A stretch of 64,000 nt of DNA from positions 1,488,001 to 1,552,000 of the forward strand of contig JAYKYS010000010.1 in the NCBI GenBank assembly GCA_036924285.1. The letters are read 5' to 3'. The notes beneath the pieces are model-generated. The model was not told the origin of the DNA and ran no database searches. It saw only the letters and a list, made by a program, of their open reading frames with translations. Shown piece after piece: positions 46,253 through 58,727 of the stretch (within the stretch, counting starts at the first letter, position 1; each line of letters starts with the position of its first letter). The position numbers were made by a program, and so were the translations under genes. Source of the stretch: Asterella californica (lineage: Eukaryota > Streptophyta > Marchantiopsida > Marchantiales > Aytoniaceae).

Positions 46253-47845
46253 TCCTAACTAAGCAAGGCCTCGCATGGATTACCAAGAAGACAACCCACC
46301 TTGCATTACATCCTACTTCCTAACAGAAGATGGAAAATGTGCGAGAAGCGAAGCGTATGACAGTGGCCTCTGAGAAGACACCCGTGATAGCTTCCGATTC
46401 AATGTCTTTCTCGGAAGACTTCCCGAAGTCAGGCTTCCCTTCACTGGTCTCACTTGTCTTCTTCTTCCTACGCGCAATCTACCCTCACAACAAACTCCAG
46501 ACAATTGCACTCTGTTCTTCTGACTTCTCACCTCTCATACACACTCAGAAGAAGCTTGCTGCTCGGTGGGAAGACATGACCTTCGACCATTCTCTCCAGA
46601 TTCTGTCAGCAAGACTTCTCACGACTCTCTCCTAAGTTTGAGAAGAAGAAGGAATGGGCTGCTATGGGTCGGACTGAAGAGACCTGAAATGGACCCTCAC
46701 GTCTTCCCGCGCATTTTGCTAGCCCTTCCAGTCTTCTAGTCTCTCTACGAAGATGTGGATTTGAGAAGCTTGGAAGACCGAGAGGCACAGGCCTAGGTCC
46801 CGACTTCTAATTTATCGAAATAACAAAGCAACTCACCAAGCCACTCGGGATTCGTATCAAGTCTCTCTTAATACCAAAGCAAAGCAAATCCACTCTTGAT
46901 ACGAATTGTGTACAGTCGACTTTCGAAGACAGTCAAGCTTCTGAAGCGTCTTCCGAAGACAGTCAAGTTTCAGAAGCGCCTTCCGAAGATGTTTCAATCT
47001 TCCGAAGCGTCTTCTGTTCAAGGTTTCGGGAGTAGAGGGATGGTAGGGTAGGGAAATTGATAGTTGGGATCTCGAATTTGATGGCTAGGAGTAGAGAAGC
47101 TCGAATTGAACTTGGGAATAAGCAAGAAGATGTCTGACAAAAATTGGGCAGCGCTACCGCGCCCAATGTCACAATAGGAAAATAAGGGTAGAAGGGGGGG
47201 GGATTAATCGATCAGGTTGCCTGCAAACCATCGGGGAAGCGCGGGGGATACCAAACAAAGGCGAGAAGCAGTGGGAAGGAAAAAGAACGTGGGAAGAACC
47301 TCTACTATCTTTTGTCTGCTTCCCGAGTTGTCTTCTTCTTCCGCGCTGTCGTGTTGTACATGGGTCTGTACAATGAAAACTAGTTGCAAAGAGATCTTTT
47401 CTTTGTTGTGTAAAGGAAGCTGCCCTGCAGCTTAACAAGCTAGGCAGGAGCTAAGCTGGGGCCATGCTTGATAAGCTGCCCCCTAGCTTGGGTTGGAGTA
47501 TCACCCCTAAGGGAGTCGAAAGACACCAGGATGTAAAGCACGACGAGGAGAGCGACCTCATGCTTCTAGTTTTGACAGAAAGTGTTTTAAGCAATAGTTA
47601 GTACGCGTTTTAGGCTGTGAAATATGTGAAAGAGGGAAATCCATCGATTCTGGCTCGAGACTCGAACTCAGAATCTGATAGCGTGGGTGTGTAGGTGTTC
47701 TTGAATACTATAGTTTTGACTCCTTGTTCATTAAAAACGGAGTTGTATAGAGAAGTTTGCACAGAAAAGGCTAGTAAAGACTTTGCAAGAAGATTTCTAC
47801 AGTAAAAGCATATGTACAAGTTTTAAATCCTTTTAGAACGGAACT

Positions 47846-47916
47846 AGAGGCCATCCCAGTGATAGGGCGCCTGCCTAGGAGGGAAGTGGTCTCAGGATCA
47901 ATCCCTCCTGGCCTCT
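47846..47916 (+). other. tRNA-like module in solo LTR
   Basis: The 71-nt fold has an 8 bp perfect end stem (AGAGGCCA with TGGCCTCT), a D-arm-like hairpin CCCAGTGATAGGG, and a B-box-like GGATCAATCCC. The stem sequence differs from that of the G LTRs (GTTGTGAG/CTCACAAC) while pairing is kept. It could be a diverged tRNA gene copy or a SINE head. Confidence 0.5.
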
Positions 47917-47970
47917 GGTTCCTATTCTGGCATGTTGACCTCCCGGATGGGAGTCTATGTTGGGTATTCA

Positions 47971-48216
47971 GCCATGTCTTGTATACCTAGGGGCGGGAGA
48001 CCGGTATCTCCCTTAATCGTGGGCTTCCTGGCCTAAGCCTCCGCATGCCATCCTGAATATACTATGGGAGATACCTGGTGCGCATATGGGGGGGCCATGT
48101 CTTGTATACCTAGGGGCGGGAGACCGGTATCTCCCTTAATCGTGGGCTTCCTGGCCTAAGCCTCCGCATGCCATCCTGAATATACTATGGGAGATACCTG
48201 GTGCGCATATGGAGGG
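47971..48216 (+). repeat. 123 bp tandem duplication in solo LTR
   Basis: Two copies start GCCATGTCTTGTATACCTAG at 47971 and 48094. Each includes CCTAGGGGCGGGA, a GAGATAC/GTATCTC pair and GCATGCCATCCTGAATATAC. Confidence 0.85.
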
Positions 48217-49785
48217 GTTGTAAGCCCTGTGGGGCAGCCTCATAAGTGTAGGGGCTTCGGCCTACATTGGATGGCTTATAGTATATTCAGGATGGCATCA
48301 AGATGGCATCAAGAGCACAGGAAACTTTTGCTAAATAGTTAAATGATCATCGAGTAGGCTTGCGATGAAGAATGGGGTTATGTGAACCTTTATCAGTGTA
48401 GGGATAGAGTTTGTAGAGACAACTGCGAAACTTATATTAAAAAGGGGTCAACTTTGTAAAAAATGCTTTGTACGCATAAGGACAGCAGGGGGGCAGCTTA
48501 AGCTGGGGGACTGCTTGTGATAAGCGACTGTGCCTATAAGGACAGCAGGGGGGCAGCTTAAGCTGGGCCCTTAGCTTTTAGGTTAAGTACCTGCGACGGC
48601 TGGAGATCGGGGGGACACTTTTCTGAGGAGATTTTTTTACAAAGAGCTCAGAGCTGAAGCGGAAGGAGAAGCTTGGAGGCTGAGGGAGACAAATTTTTCT
48701 GACAGAACTGAAATTGAGGAATTGGGTGATCGTGACAGAGGGACGGACAAGTATTTGGAGGACGGAGAGCAGTTTGGAGGCAGAATTACTTCTGATCGGA
48801 CAGGAGGTAGTTTATTGAAGCGGATCGTTTTGATAATCTGCAAGGGACTCTTGATTGACGCTGGATTAAATTCTTGATAGTTTTCAGTTGAGAGGTTGAC
48901 GCAGAGAGAAGATTAAGAGTTTGGGGTCCGAATTTCACCTATTAGGCTTGAGTTGAGGTGAATTTGACGGAAAGAGAACATTATCTGAGCGGAGGAGGAG
49001 GACTGAGACTGAGAAGGTCAGGTTTTCTGAGAAATTTCAGTGCTGAAGCTGTCGTAGGGGGGGACTTTCAAGCGATTTTTGGACTGAGAGCTGGGAGCTG
49101 AAGCAGAAGGAAGAGAATTAGGGATTTAGGATCAGGGAAGTGCTGAGAAGGACTTAGGAGAGGAGGAGAGAGATATTTTCTTAACAGTGAAGCAGTTGAC
49201 ACTGTAATAAAGCTATTTCTACTCTGGAGAGACATATTTGTGTACCTGAGTGCGTGCTTGAGTGTTTGTTTTGCAATTGGTGGGCAGAAGAGGCTGTGTT
49301 TTGAGATTTCATCGTCTGCAGCGACCTATTTTCCTTTCTGGTCATTTCTCTTTGATCTATCACAGTCAGGAGGTCCGCCCTCCCCAAGAAAGACTCTCGC
49401 CACGACAGCGCGCTTCCGGCTCTGGTCCCAGCTCCAATGCGACTCCACTGAGCTGCTTCCGTCCTCAGCTCTTGACTACGCCCCAATCGATTACCACCCA
49501 CCTTCGATTCCACCCAGCTGTCCTCCAATGTCAGCTTCCGGGAGTTCACAAGAAACGCCTTCAACTCAATACGCTCCTTGCGCTTCAGCAATTCGACCTC
49601 GTCTTCCTTCTAGCTTCTAATCGATCCTAACCTCACTCAATTTCACCTCGTTGCCTCCTCACTCAAAGCTCACCCTCGAATCGATCTTCTCCACCAAGAA
49701 GCGCTCTTGCTGCGAGAAGCTGAAATGCGCTAATGCGCTTCCTGCGCATCTTCTCCGTAGTTTAGGGGTTTCGACCCTCCTGACC

Positions 49786-50694
49786 TGTAAACCCTCCGCG
49801 GTCCTATCGATCAACTACCCCCCCGATCTCTCAACCTCCACGATCGTCATCCACGAATCTGCAACATGTCGGGCCTGTCTCTCACTCAGGGGTCACCTCT
49901 GATGGCTTTGATGGAAGCACACCATGAACTTGAAGAGAAAATGCTGAGTTCACTCATTCATACAAACTTATCAACTAAAAATCTCCTTAAACACATCAAC
50001 TAAAATCCTCCATTCTAACGACGTCTCTCAAGTTCTCACATGCTAAAAATATCCCACACTCTCTATATTACTCAAGTTGTCATTACGACAATGTGAAAAC
50101 AAGGATGAGGAGCTCTTCTCTACTCCTCTATTTATACATTCTAGGTTTTTACTTTGGTACCCTCCGGTAACTCAGCCGTAACTACTTTTACCGGGTTTTA
50201 CTAAGATATTACTTAAGGTAAAAGCATTGATCACATGGGCTTTTTACCTTTTCACATGGGCTTATTCCTTCAAAGTCAACAACTTCTAGAAGGATTCTGG
50301 AATATTCTCAAGGAATCTCGAATTTCCACCCCCCTTCTACACTAGGACCCACTAAAAAAGAAACATGTGGAATCTCTTCTTGTTTTTAATGCCCACAAAG
50401 TCCACAACTTTAATCCAACCACTAATATCAAGTCAAAAAGGAGATAAGGCATACTTTCCACCTCCTTTTTACCTTTTAGACAAGATGACAAGATAGTAGT
50501 GCTCACTCTTTAGCAAATATCTGAATTCTGCCAAAAGTACAGCTAAGTTTAACCATAACTAACTTTTAGCTAGTCATGACTAACTTGATACCTCCTTAAA
50601 GTACTTTGGCAGCAAATAAACATTCTCAACACTTAGTTATAACTAAATACCTTACTAATAGACAAACTTCCTATGTGTAACATAGGTCGTTACA
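49786..50694 (+). mobile_element. Solo LTR, TGTAA family, copy 2
   Basis: It begins TGTAAACCC and ends GGTCGTTACA, flanked by GACC (49782-49785 and 50695-50698). It is the unduplicated form of the LTR at 23218-24457. It interrupts the D solo LTR, whose flanking sequences join as in 30690-30760. Confidence 0.87.
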
Positions 50695-51019
50695 GACCTA
50701 CCTAACCTGTTCGGTGCTACCTGGTAGGTACACCTACTCCTTACGTGGTTAAGCTTCCACGGTTGCCGTCTTCCGGAAGATGCGTGTCTTCCGCCATCTT
50801 CCGTCTTCCGCCGTCTTCCGTCTTCCGAAGACACAACCGAGAAGACGTTTCCCGGAAGACGGTCGTCTTCCGAAGAAGTCAATCTTCTTATTACAAAAAG
50901 CTCATAAGATCATCTTCTTGCTAAGGAAGCCATAATCTTAAGTAACAACGCTTCTTCAGTTATACAAACAAGTTATTAATTTCAAAAATTTGTGAATCCT
51001 GTAATTTGTGGGCACCACA

Positions 51020-51412
51020 ACAAGCTCCATACAAGTCTCCTCTTGTGTTGTTGGCTGCTCGTATGACCCACCCATGTTCTGTGTCGATCGATCATTTCTT
51101 CCTCTTGTACAGCTCCTTCGACATGATGTTGATTTCTGATCCATGATTAATCAGAGTAACCACCGGCTCATCCAAGTCTCTGATTCTCACCAACGTCTCC
51201 GTTGTAGCTCGAGCCCAGTGACTGTGACTGTAATGACTTGAGCTTTGTTTCCCTTCTTCCTCTTCATCCTCAAAATGTACCCTGCGTCTTCGATCTCTTT
51301 CTTCCTCTGAAGAATAAACACTGCACTTTGCAAGCTCTCTCTCCTCATCCACAGACATCTTAGTATCCAAGGCATGTGATAAACCAGTCTCACCCGTCAT
51401 TTGTGCTTTCAT
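51020..51412 (-). pseudogene. Element E protease, N-terminal part
   Basis: The minus-strand frame contains HYSHSHWARATTETLVR and the active-site motif VVTLINHGSEINIMSKELY. Asp of the catalytic motif reads Asn here (a G-to-A change), and the motif is D-H-G type in the relatives. It continues after the D insertion at 43636. Confidence 0.84.
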
Positions 51413-53178
51413 TTGATGACATCGATGATGACATCATGAAACTCACGCTTAGCAATGCCCAACACTTTCCTCAAGGTAAACTCCACCTTCACATTCAGAA
51501 TGCGATCTTCCAAGACTCTCTTCAAGTCTGTTGAAGCCTCGATATCTTACTGTAGTTTGTATGCAGCTGGCTTACCCTTCTCCTTCTGAAACTCTTTTGC
51601 TCTCTCTTTCGATGGAGAAGGCGCATCATCCATCGGTAGATCTTGAGCTCTTGCATCCTGAAGCTCTTGACGAACCTTCTCTCCTCGAGTCTGTCTCTAG
51701 GAAGAAGTTCCTTCCCCTGCATCTTCTGAATCTCGCCTTCTCTTCTCGTCCAACAACGTTTTGTGTTGGTTCTTGGCGATGTAAGCATGCACCGATATAG
51801 CTTCTATCTGATCTTCTCATATGGTATCCTTTCGGATCGTAGCAGCTGTTCTCAGCAACGTCTCACGTGTCATCTTCCCTTTCTATTTTCATGGAGATGG
51901 CAGATGACCACAATCCACTCGGCTCAACATGCCCGTTAAAACTTCTCTCAGCTTGATCCTCAACCCTTGTGCCATAGGTTCCAGCTTCCACCATTGCAAC
52001 TGCTTGCGCTGATAGGTGGTCCTCAACCAACTTCTTCATCTCTTCTCTATCAAAGTTGGTCTGAAGAAGTGCACCAATATCTCTCAGCGCTACCTTCCCA
52101 TCTTTCCAGAAGATCACTCTTGCTGTAAGATATCAGTGAACTCCTTACAATCTCTGCGTGGGTGATTGATACCATCGCATCAGATACACCGCTGGATCCA
52201 GCCTTGCTTCTCAACCGGTCTTGCTCCACTTGTAGACCCTTTTTCTTCCAATCTTGTGAGCTTGATCTGCAGATCTCGCATTCCACGCAAAATCTCCTCA
52301 AGGTTTGAATCATCCTTCTTCGGGGATACTATAGGTGCCTGGACAACTAGAACAGTTGGAGTAATTGGTACTATCTGTCTAGCAGCAGGAACCACTGGTC
52401 GGACTACAGGAACAAGTGTTACAGCTGTAGGTGTTGACGCCAGTCGCCTAACAGGAACCTTCTCTCGTCTCCGCTCCCTCTTGGTAAGCAGACCAACAGC
52501 TTCCTCAATCTTCTTCCAGCTACTGGTCAATCTATCGTCCTCCTCCCGGTCTTCCAGAAGTACCTCTAGCTTCTCCTGCAACTTCTCATCTGCAGCCCGA
52601 AGAAATAGCTATGTCTTGTTGGACTGCAACGTCAACTTCTCCATCTTGATCAGTCATGAAAACTGCTTCTCAAACTCTCTGAGCAACTCAGTAGCTTGTA
52701 AACCCTTCCTTGGTTGCTCAACCCACTCCAAGAATGACTTCTTGGTGACTCGATCAGAGTCCTCCAAGAAGTACTCATCCATCAAGGCACGAGCAAACGT
52801 CTCCCAATCCTTGTTAAAATGCTTCGATAGCATTTTAACATGATCTTTAATCTCTAGAGCTGCTGCTAACTCAAACGTCTCAATCATCTCATCTTCTGAG
52901 ACCCGGTTCAGCTCCATCTCCTTCACATAACGCCTCAGATATCTTGAGACATCTCTCTCATCAAACTGGTCAATCCTACTGATCACCGCTTGTAGCGCCT
53001 TTGTTGTCAAAGCTTCCTTCCGCTTATCAGACTGTTGCTGCCGTAAGAACATAGTGAAAGCTTGGAACATTGATGCAGTCGTCGGATCCAATTGCACCTT
53101 CGGCAATCCACCTGAACCACTAGCTCCATCTTCATCACCTTTCTCATCCCCACTCATGATTGTCAATCTCTTCTTCAA
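51413..53178 (-). pseudogene. Element E gag
   Basis: The main minus-strand frame starts near 53178 or at the next ATG (53157) and runs to 52654. It resumes at 52581-52180 and 51863 after stops and shifts. Motifs: a short charged N-terminus, VQLDPTTASMFQAFTMFLRQ, FELAAALEIKDHVKML, DRVTKKSFLEWVEQPRKG, a Thr/Pro/Val-rich spacer (52430-52320), a coiled stretch, and a zinc knuckle CI*CDGINHPRRDC (about 52190-52150) in which Trp is replaced by TGA. The gag-protease linker to 51413 is heavily shifted. It is closest in layout to A, F and G. Confidence 0.82.
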
Positions 53179-53212
53179 AGTTCAAACACATAAGAAGTCT
53201 CCACCCCAGACC

Positions 53213-53230
53213 TTCACGTCGAGTTCACCA
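53213..53230 (-). other. Primer-binding site of element E (tRNA-Trp)
   Basis: On the minus strand TGGTGAACTCGACGTGAA is the complement of plant tRNA-Trp 3' end with one mismatch. It follows the LTR after three bases (TGG). The same site occurs at 37881-37898, 39034-39051 and 60114-60131. Confidence 0.85.
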
Positions 53231-53233
53231 CCA

Positions 53234-55099
53234 TATCGTGTCGAATATTACGTGAAGGATGTCCAAGAAAACGTGAGGTTCTTGACTGTGGAGTTGCTGT
53301 GTGCTGAACAAAGATAAGACAGAGAAAAACAACCACTAAAATAAATGCTGCAATATATATCAACTCCAAATGTATGTACACTGCTGGTTCTTTCTTCCTA
53401 AGAACACAAAACTGAAAAACAGACCAGAGAGATCTGTAATCTACTTCAAAGCCCCTAAAACGAATCCTTGAAACTCAACCTGGACCCAATATCACCGAAG
53501 TATAACTCAAAGCAAGAGAAACTTCTCTTTACAAACAGAATGAGCTGCACCAACACCATTCGATTCAACCCCAAGTCCAAACCACATTCATGTACAAGCT
53601 CTTAGCTAAAGCTAGCTACCACAAGCTATACATAACCAACCGAAACTCTAACGAACTTAAAAGGATGAAATCCGTAGCGCAAGAGCTGAGAAAGGTCTAT
53701 CTGAGAACTTCCTCCTTTCGCCGAGCGGTCTTCAGATGTCGATAGGGTCTTCTTCCTTGACTCTGTTGGCACAAAAAAACTTTCAGATCCAACTCCCAAC
53801 AGCCGGGATATCACCGATTTTCGATCGTAGGCTACCGAACCTTCAAAAACTCCTCCTTGCAGCTTAAAACCACAAACACCGCATAAACGGATTGTCTGAA
53901 CTGATATCCGTCTTCCTTGGCAGGTAGATCAAGCTATGCTGAACCCAACGAGACTCCAAACAAGCCGTTTGGAGTTCCCTTTTCAAAACCACGCAATAAA
54001 TTTGGTCGCATGTTGCAAAAAACTGATGTAAATGAGCTTCTTGCGGCTCAAACTTGCTCACCTCACCCAAACCAACAATCCAATCCACACATGGTCTTCT
54101 CCTATGTGTAGATAAAGACTCTTTGATCGCATAGGCACCAAGAACGAAGAGCTTGGCTCACCGATCGCGAAGAACAAACCAATCTCAGATCGCAGGCGAA
54201 CGATAATTTGATGGAAGCGCTTCTCTGCGAGTCAATTTCACTCAGAACTCCCAAACCGCTCGATAAAACTTCGTATCGTCTTCAATTTCCTGTAGAACTC
54301 GGTGTTCTGACCCTGATGGATCCAAGGACAGCAAGTTTGGACTCCAGAACAGTCCGAACGGTCCAACTCTCCTTCACAGATAACTGAAATCTCTCAATCT
54401 CTCTCCTACGTCTCAATTTCTCTCAGTACACAACCCTTGATCCGTCTTTTCTCGAACCGTCTTAACCCACACGTAGCCTGCACAGATCTGAACCCAATGA
54501 CATCTTGCGCGCATGCATTGGATCTCCCAATTCTCCAAAACGTCCACCGACAAGTCGCAAGAACAAGCAAGCCCTTTAAGCAGCCTCCTTACGTTAGTCG
54601 TAGTACGTATCAGTTTTCTTCCTTTAATGAGGAAGTTGACCCCTTGCGTCTTTAATATAACGCCTGGAGCCGCTAATACAGAGTCAGCAAGTAAACTAAG
54701 GCTTAGCTTGATTTTTCCTTCTTTTGAATCACATAACTTCTTCACTAGACGTCCAAACGAAGTAAACAAGGTGCCTATGAAAAACTGACAACGAGCTCTA
54801 CCCATTGATGCGATGAAAACGAAGATCCTAAGTCGTGCCAAAAGTCCATAAGCTGAGGCCTAGCTTGTTTTACTCATCTTTTGAGTCCTGTAACTTCTCC
54901 ACTAGGCGTCCAAACGAAGTAGACGAAATGCTTATGGAGTGCTGACAAGGAGCTCTATCTACTGATGCAATGAAAGTGGAGATCCGAAGTTGTACCAAAA
55001 GTCTGTAAGCTGAGGCCAAGCTTGTTTTCTCATGAGTGTCTTTGGAGTGACAAGCATCAAAGTCTGAATTTCAAGTAGGAGCCAGTCCACGACACTACA
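53234..55099 (-). repeat. Element E 5' LTR
   Basis: Minus orientation, starting TGTAGTGTCG at 55099 and ending CGACACGATA at 53234, 1866 bp. It is the sister of the LTR at 8111-9978. Next to it on the right, ACGAGT (55100-55105) opens a fragment of C's LTR. Confidence 0.87.
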
Positions 55100-55464
55100 A
55101 CGAGTCGGCGGATTAGATCACCATTCGGGAGCCTAGATCCAGACGGACATCACAGGCGGTTGGACCGCTAGGTGTGCTGGAGGTATCGTTTAGGACCCTA
55201 GACTTTACGAGAAGTCCGTCCTAAATCATCTTGTGACTTGTTCATGTTTGGGACCGACCTAGGCAGGTCTAGGTCAAGATTTAGGGTTGCTGAGCTTGAT
55301 GATTAGGGAGACGGTCCGGCTCCGGTCCGGATCAAACGGAGTTAAGATAAGTGGTGCATGGACGCTAACTTGTCATTGTGATTTGCATGTTAGCGGTGTA
55401 AATTTCGTGATCTACTCAGCAAGAGCTTCCGCTGGCGCAACAAGACGGTAGGTGCGCGAAAGCT
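55100..55464 (+). repeat. Displaced end of element C 3' LTR
   Basis: It is the reverse complement of 24460-24690 followed by 23090-23180, ending GGTAGGTGCGCG (LTR end CA mutated to CG). It is the part missing from the LTR at 9979-10755. The following DNA is not C sequence, so 55464 is the outer border of C. Confidence 0.8.
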
Positions 55465-57119
55465 GCGTCCATAAACTTCTTCCTATCGTTAGGAGTGTTC
55501 GAGAAAAAATTGCAGATATTTAGTGTTCTCCTTTCTGAAAATTGAACGAGATTTTCTGAAAACTTTCTGGGAAAAAATCTACCGTGCAGTGTACAATTTC
55601 GTACTTTTTTGAAAATACACCATTTTCCCATGTTTTTCCTCCTCTACGAGAAATCTACCCATTTTCACCCAAAGTACTCGAATTCTTGAGCACTGCGCGT
55701 TAAGTCTGTATGAGAATAGTTAGAGAAACTATTTGCGTATTTAATTTAGTAGGTGTAGAGCTTCGTGAATTCAGGAATAGAATTTGTCACATTTTTATCA
55801 TCTAAACTTAATGAGAACATCAAGTCTAAACTATATTTTCAAACTATAATTATAAAATAACAGATATTAATATTTTGAGTATGTGAATAAACATTTCCGT
55901 TAGATCAAAACCTTGGTCTATTCGCTGAATACTAAAGAAATGTAGAAAATTTCACTAAAAGTACCAAAGCAAAATTCACTAGCATGAATGTACTTGAGAT
56001 GGTATATCCAAAGGTCAGTGCTGTCACGAGAGTCTTACGTTTGTTTATGTTGCTCATCTCCTGTTCCTAGGATCGTTAGAAACTGAGGTCTGCTTTCAAG
56101 AGTTTGTCCGAAATGAAGATACTGGTCGTGTGAAAAAGCATGCATATAGCATGTAGGTTCCACGTTCTGCTTGTCTAGAACCGTCAATATTGGTGAAACT
56201 CTGAGTATATAAAAACTCAGTACACGGACGCCTCACCGTTTGAAGAAAAGTAATGTGAATCATTGGGATTCTTGAATTCACGAATCAGGCTGACCTTCAA
56301 TTGATGAATTCTTGAATCGTTGCAAGTTTCTAATCTAAACAAACTAGGAAGCAAAAAGCTATAGTCTTCTTCGCTCTACACTAGCACTGTCCATCTTAAA
56401 AAGAATGCTAGACAAGAGGTAGGGTCTCTCAAATAATGTGGAGTCGTTACTCTGTGCTTGTGAAATCATAAGCACCTCTCTAAATGTACTATGTGACAAA
56501 TGATCATCAATTAAGTGTCTCCCGTCGCAAATGCAAAAGTAAGTAAATACATTAGTATCATACCTCGTCTTTGAAGACATTTGCTAGATGATTGTGCTTT
56601 CAATTTGCCATTACTTGATCTTTCCTCCTCTTCTCTCCGTCTGTGATAAATATTTCCTGTGTTTGTCTTGCTTCTCCTGTTCCTACGTTTGACGTTCAGC
56701 TTTTTCACCCAACTCCCATAATAACTTCACGTACTACCTTGTTCCCTCGTTATTTATACACGTATTGACGTTATCTGTGTCCTCATTCTCCAACAAATAT
56801 GCATTCCCCGCAATGGGAGATGGAGCCTTGCTTTATCCTATGATTGATCGCAGACTTTTCCGACACATTCATTATACTGAAACGTGGTAGGTTTTTTGCT
56901 TTGGAGCAATTTCCACATAAACCTGAGCAGAACTCTAGCTGAGTAAATTACTATGGTATCCCATAACAGACGGCAAACTGCATGTGCATCGTATCTCGTC
57001 AAATTACTAGTAAGGTTCTAAACACTCTTTTCTTATACAACAAACCACGTCAATTCGTAACTTTGTCACGAGAGAAGTGGTTACTTCCTTCAGATTATTC
57101 TTCCACTAGCGTCTAAAGT
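55465..57119. other. AT-rich stretch without recognised genes
   Basis: Small frames on both strands (for example 56359-56580 and 56511-56708, minus) show no domain or compositional sign of coding. No repeat shared with the rest of the window was seen. This could be host DNA flanking element C. Confidence 0.4.
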
Positions 57120-57345
57120 TGTCAGAATATATCTAAGTATAGAAAAAGGAGAGAGAGCATCGATGCAAGAGAGACCAAGTATGTGTAAGCTTGTTTACTG
57201 AATGAATAATAATGAGGTAGGAGGTCCATAGGCTAGGTACTTATACTTTGATACAAAGACAAGCAGACCTGCGCAAAAGAATAAGTCCAAATAACCTGAA
57301 CTAGTTGTTGTACACATATTCATACTATATAGCCTAATTCCAACA
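57120..57345 (-). repeat. Probable copia 3' LTR
   Basis: On the minus strand a purine tract (57353-57346) is followed by TGTTGGAATTAGGC. The outer end TGACA near 57120 gives an LTR of about 226 bp. The outer border is a guess, as no second LTR is in view. Confidence 0.45.
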
Positions 57346-58727
57346 CTCCCACTCAGTGACTAGTTATTGTAGATTAAACTTTTAATCCTAGTCTTGGTAG
57401 AAGGTAGTCCAACTTAGGAGCCTGTAGGTCTTTAGTTAAGACATCCGCTACCATTTCTTGAGTAGGGTGACTTCACTTCAGTTGTCTTGGATGTAACTTG
57501 GTCCTCAATGAAGTGATACCGAATATCTATGTGTTTCGTCTTGTCATGGAACTTGGACGTTTCTACGAGTGCTATCGCACTATGATTATCACAATATCAA
57601 GTGGTAGTCTCATTCTCAGTTAACCATGTATCAGCTAAGAGTTGTTGAAGCCATATTGCTTTTGATGAACATGTGTTGAGTGTCGTATATTCATCTTCAG
57701 TACTTGACAGTGTGACAGATTTCTATCTCCTCGACGACCAACTGATTGCTCCTTGAGAGTAGATGAAGCAATTTCCAAAAGTTGAACGTCGTGACTCGAT
57801 GTGACCTCCCCAGTCAGCATCAGTGTAGCCAAATAGAGAAATTGGTTGAGACGAGTATTTCTATTCTAAGTATTGGTCTAAAGTACCATTTATGTAGCGA
57901 AATGTGCACTTTATGGCGGTGATGTGTTTTAGTCATGAGTTACTCATGTATTGAGATAATACACTAATGCTAAAGGTTAGATCAGGATGAGTGCAAACGG
58001 TGATCTAGTTGATTGAGTCTGTTGCACTCCGATATGGATAAGAAGCACACTACGCCTTCTCTTCAGAAGAAGCAGGACAATCTTCAGTTGAGAACTTTTC
58101 CCTTGGAGTCAATGGTGTACTAACAGGTTGGCAATTCTGTAAGCCAAACTGGAATAACTTATGGGTCAGATACAAGGTTTGGCTGAGCTTGATCCATCCT
58201 TCTGCTCGGTTTCAGTTAATCTCTATACTCAAGCAATGGTGGATATTACCGATGTCACTCATCTTGAACCTTGCACTGAGGTTATTTTGGATGTATGTCA
58301 GCAATCGTTCGCTGCTGCTTGCTATTATTGTGTTATCAACATAAAGTGATAAGATGGCGAACTGATTATTCTTATGAATGTAGTATAAGTATCATCAGCT
58401 CCTGACTTATTAAACCCAAGAGAAAGCAAGAACTATCTATGATCAAATATCATTCTCTAGAAGATTGCTTCAATCCATAAAGTGTACGAAGTAGCTTGCA
58501 CACTTTATCAGTTCCTGGGGTGTTGACGTCATCTGAGACAAGCATGTCGATCTCTTCGTTCAATATCTCATTCAAGAATGTTGTCTTCACATCCATCTGA
58601 TGGAGTGGAGGTTGTGTTGAGATGCGATTGCTAGTATCAATCGCACTGATTGCGCACGGACCACCGGAGAGAAGGTGTCAGTATAATCGAGTCCATACAC
58701 TTGAGTGAATACCGGACCACCAACCGT
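57346..58727 (-). pseudogene. Ty1/copia reverse transcriptase and RNase H
   Basis: Minus-strand frames give copia RT motifs (FTQVYGLDYTDTFSPVV; IIASSSERLLTYIQ; RFKMSDIGNIHHCL; QNCQPVSTPLTP) and RNase H motifs ([70 protein letters not shown]). The stop in SSRR*KS is one transition from Gln. The YVDD site is degraded. The gene is cut at 58727 by element F, so its N-terminal part lies outside the window. Confidence 0.85.

Larger units (their letters stand above)
47347..49407 (+). mobile_element. Solo LTR, TGTCGTG family, inside D LTR
   Basis: It begins TGTCGTGTTG and ends CGCCACGACA, with GCGC at both borders (47343-47346 and 49408-49411). D LTR sequence on either side joins as in 31080-31130. 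Its 3' end resembles the LTRs of element G (AAGAAAGACTCTCGCC versus AGAAAACTCTCGCC). It carries a tRNA-like fold and two CCTAGGGGCGGGA blocks. There are no coding frames of note. Confidence 0.85.
43637..51019 (-). mobile_element. D-family solo LTR with two nested solo LTRs
   Basis: Minus orientation, with ends TGTGGTGCCC (51019) and a TACA terminus (43637, TGTACTGTCGCAGG on the plus strand). It is flanked by a perfect 5 bp duplication ACAAG (43632-43636 and 51020-51024) in E's protease gene. No primer site, gag or pol is present, so it is a solo LTR. Subtracting the two inserts leaves about 4.4 kb. Ends match 30371-36898, while the middle encodes a different ORF. Confidence 0.87.

Noticed and set aside
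49181..49630. Overlapping 122-136 codon frames on both strands
   Set aside because: They straddle the end of a solo LTR and D LTR sequence, and no shared frame is kept in the D copy at 30900-31290.
55465..57119. Possible small host genes (frames of 60-75 codons)
   Set aside because: AT-rich, short, no domain, no splice-consistent structure. Nothing beyond chance open frames.
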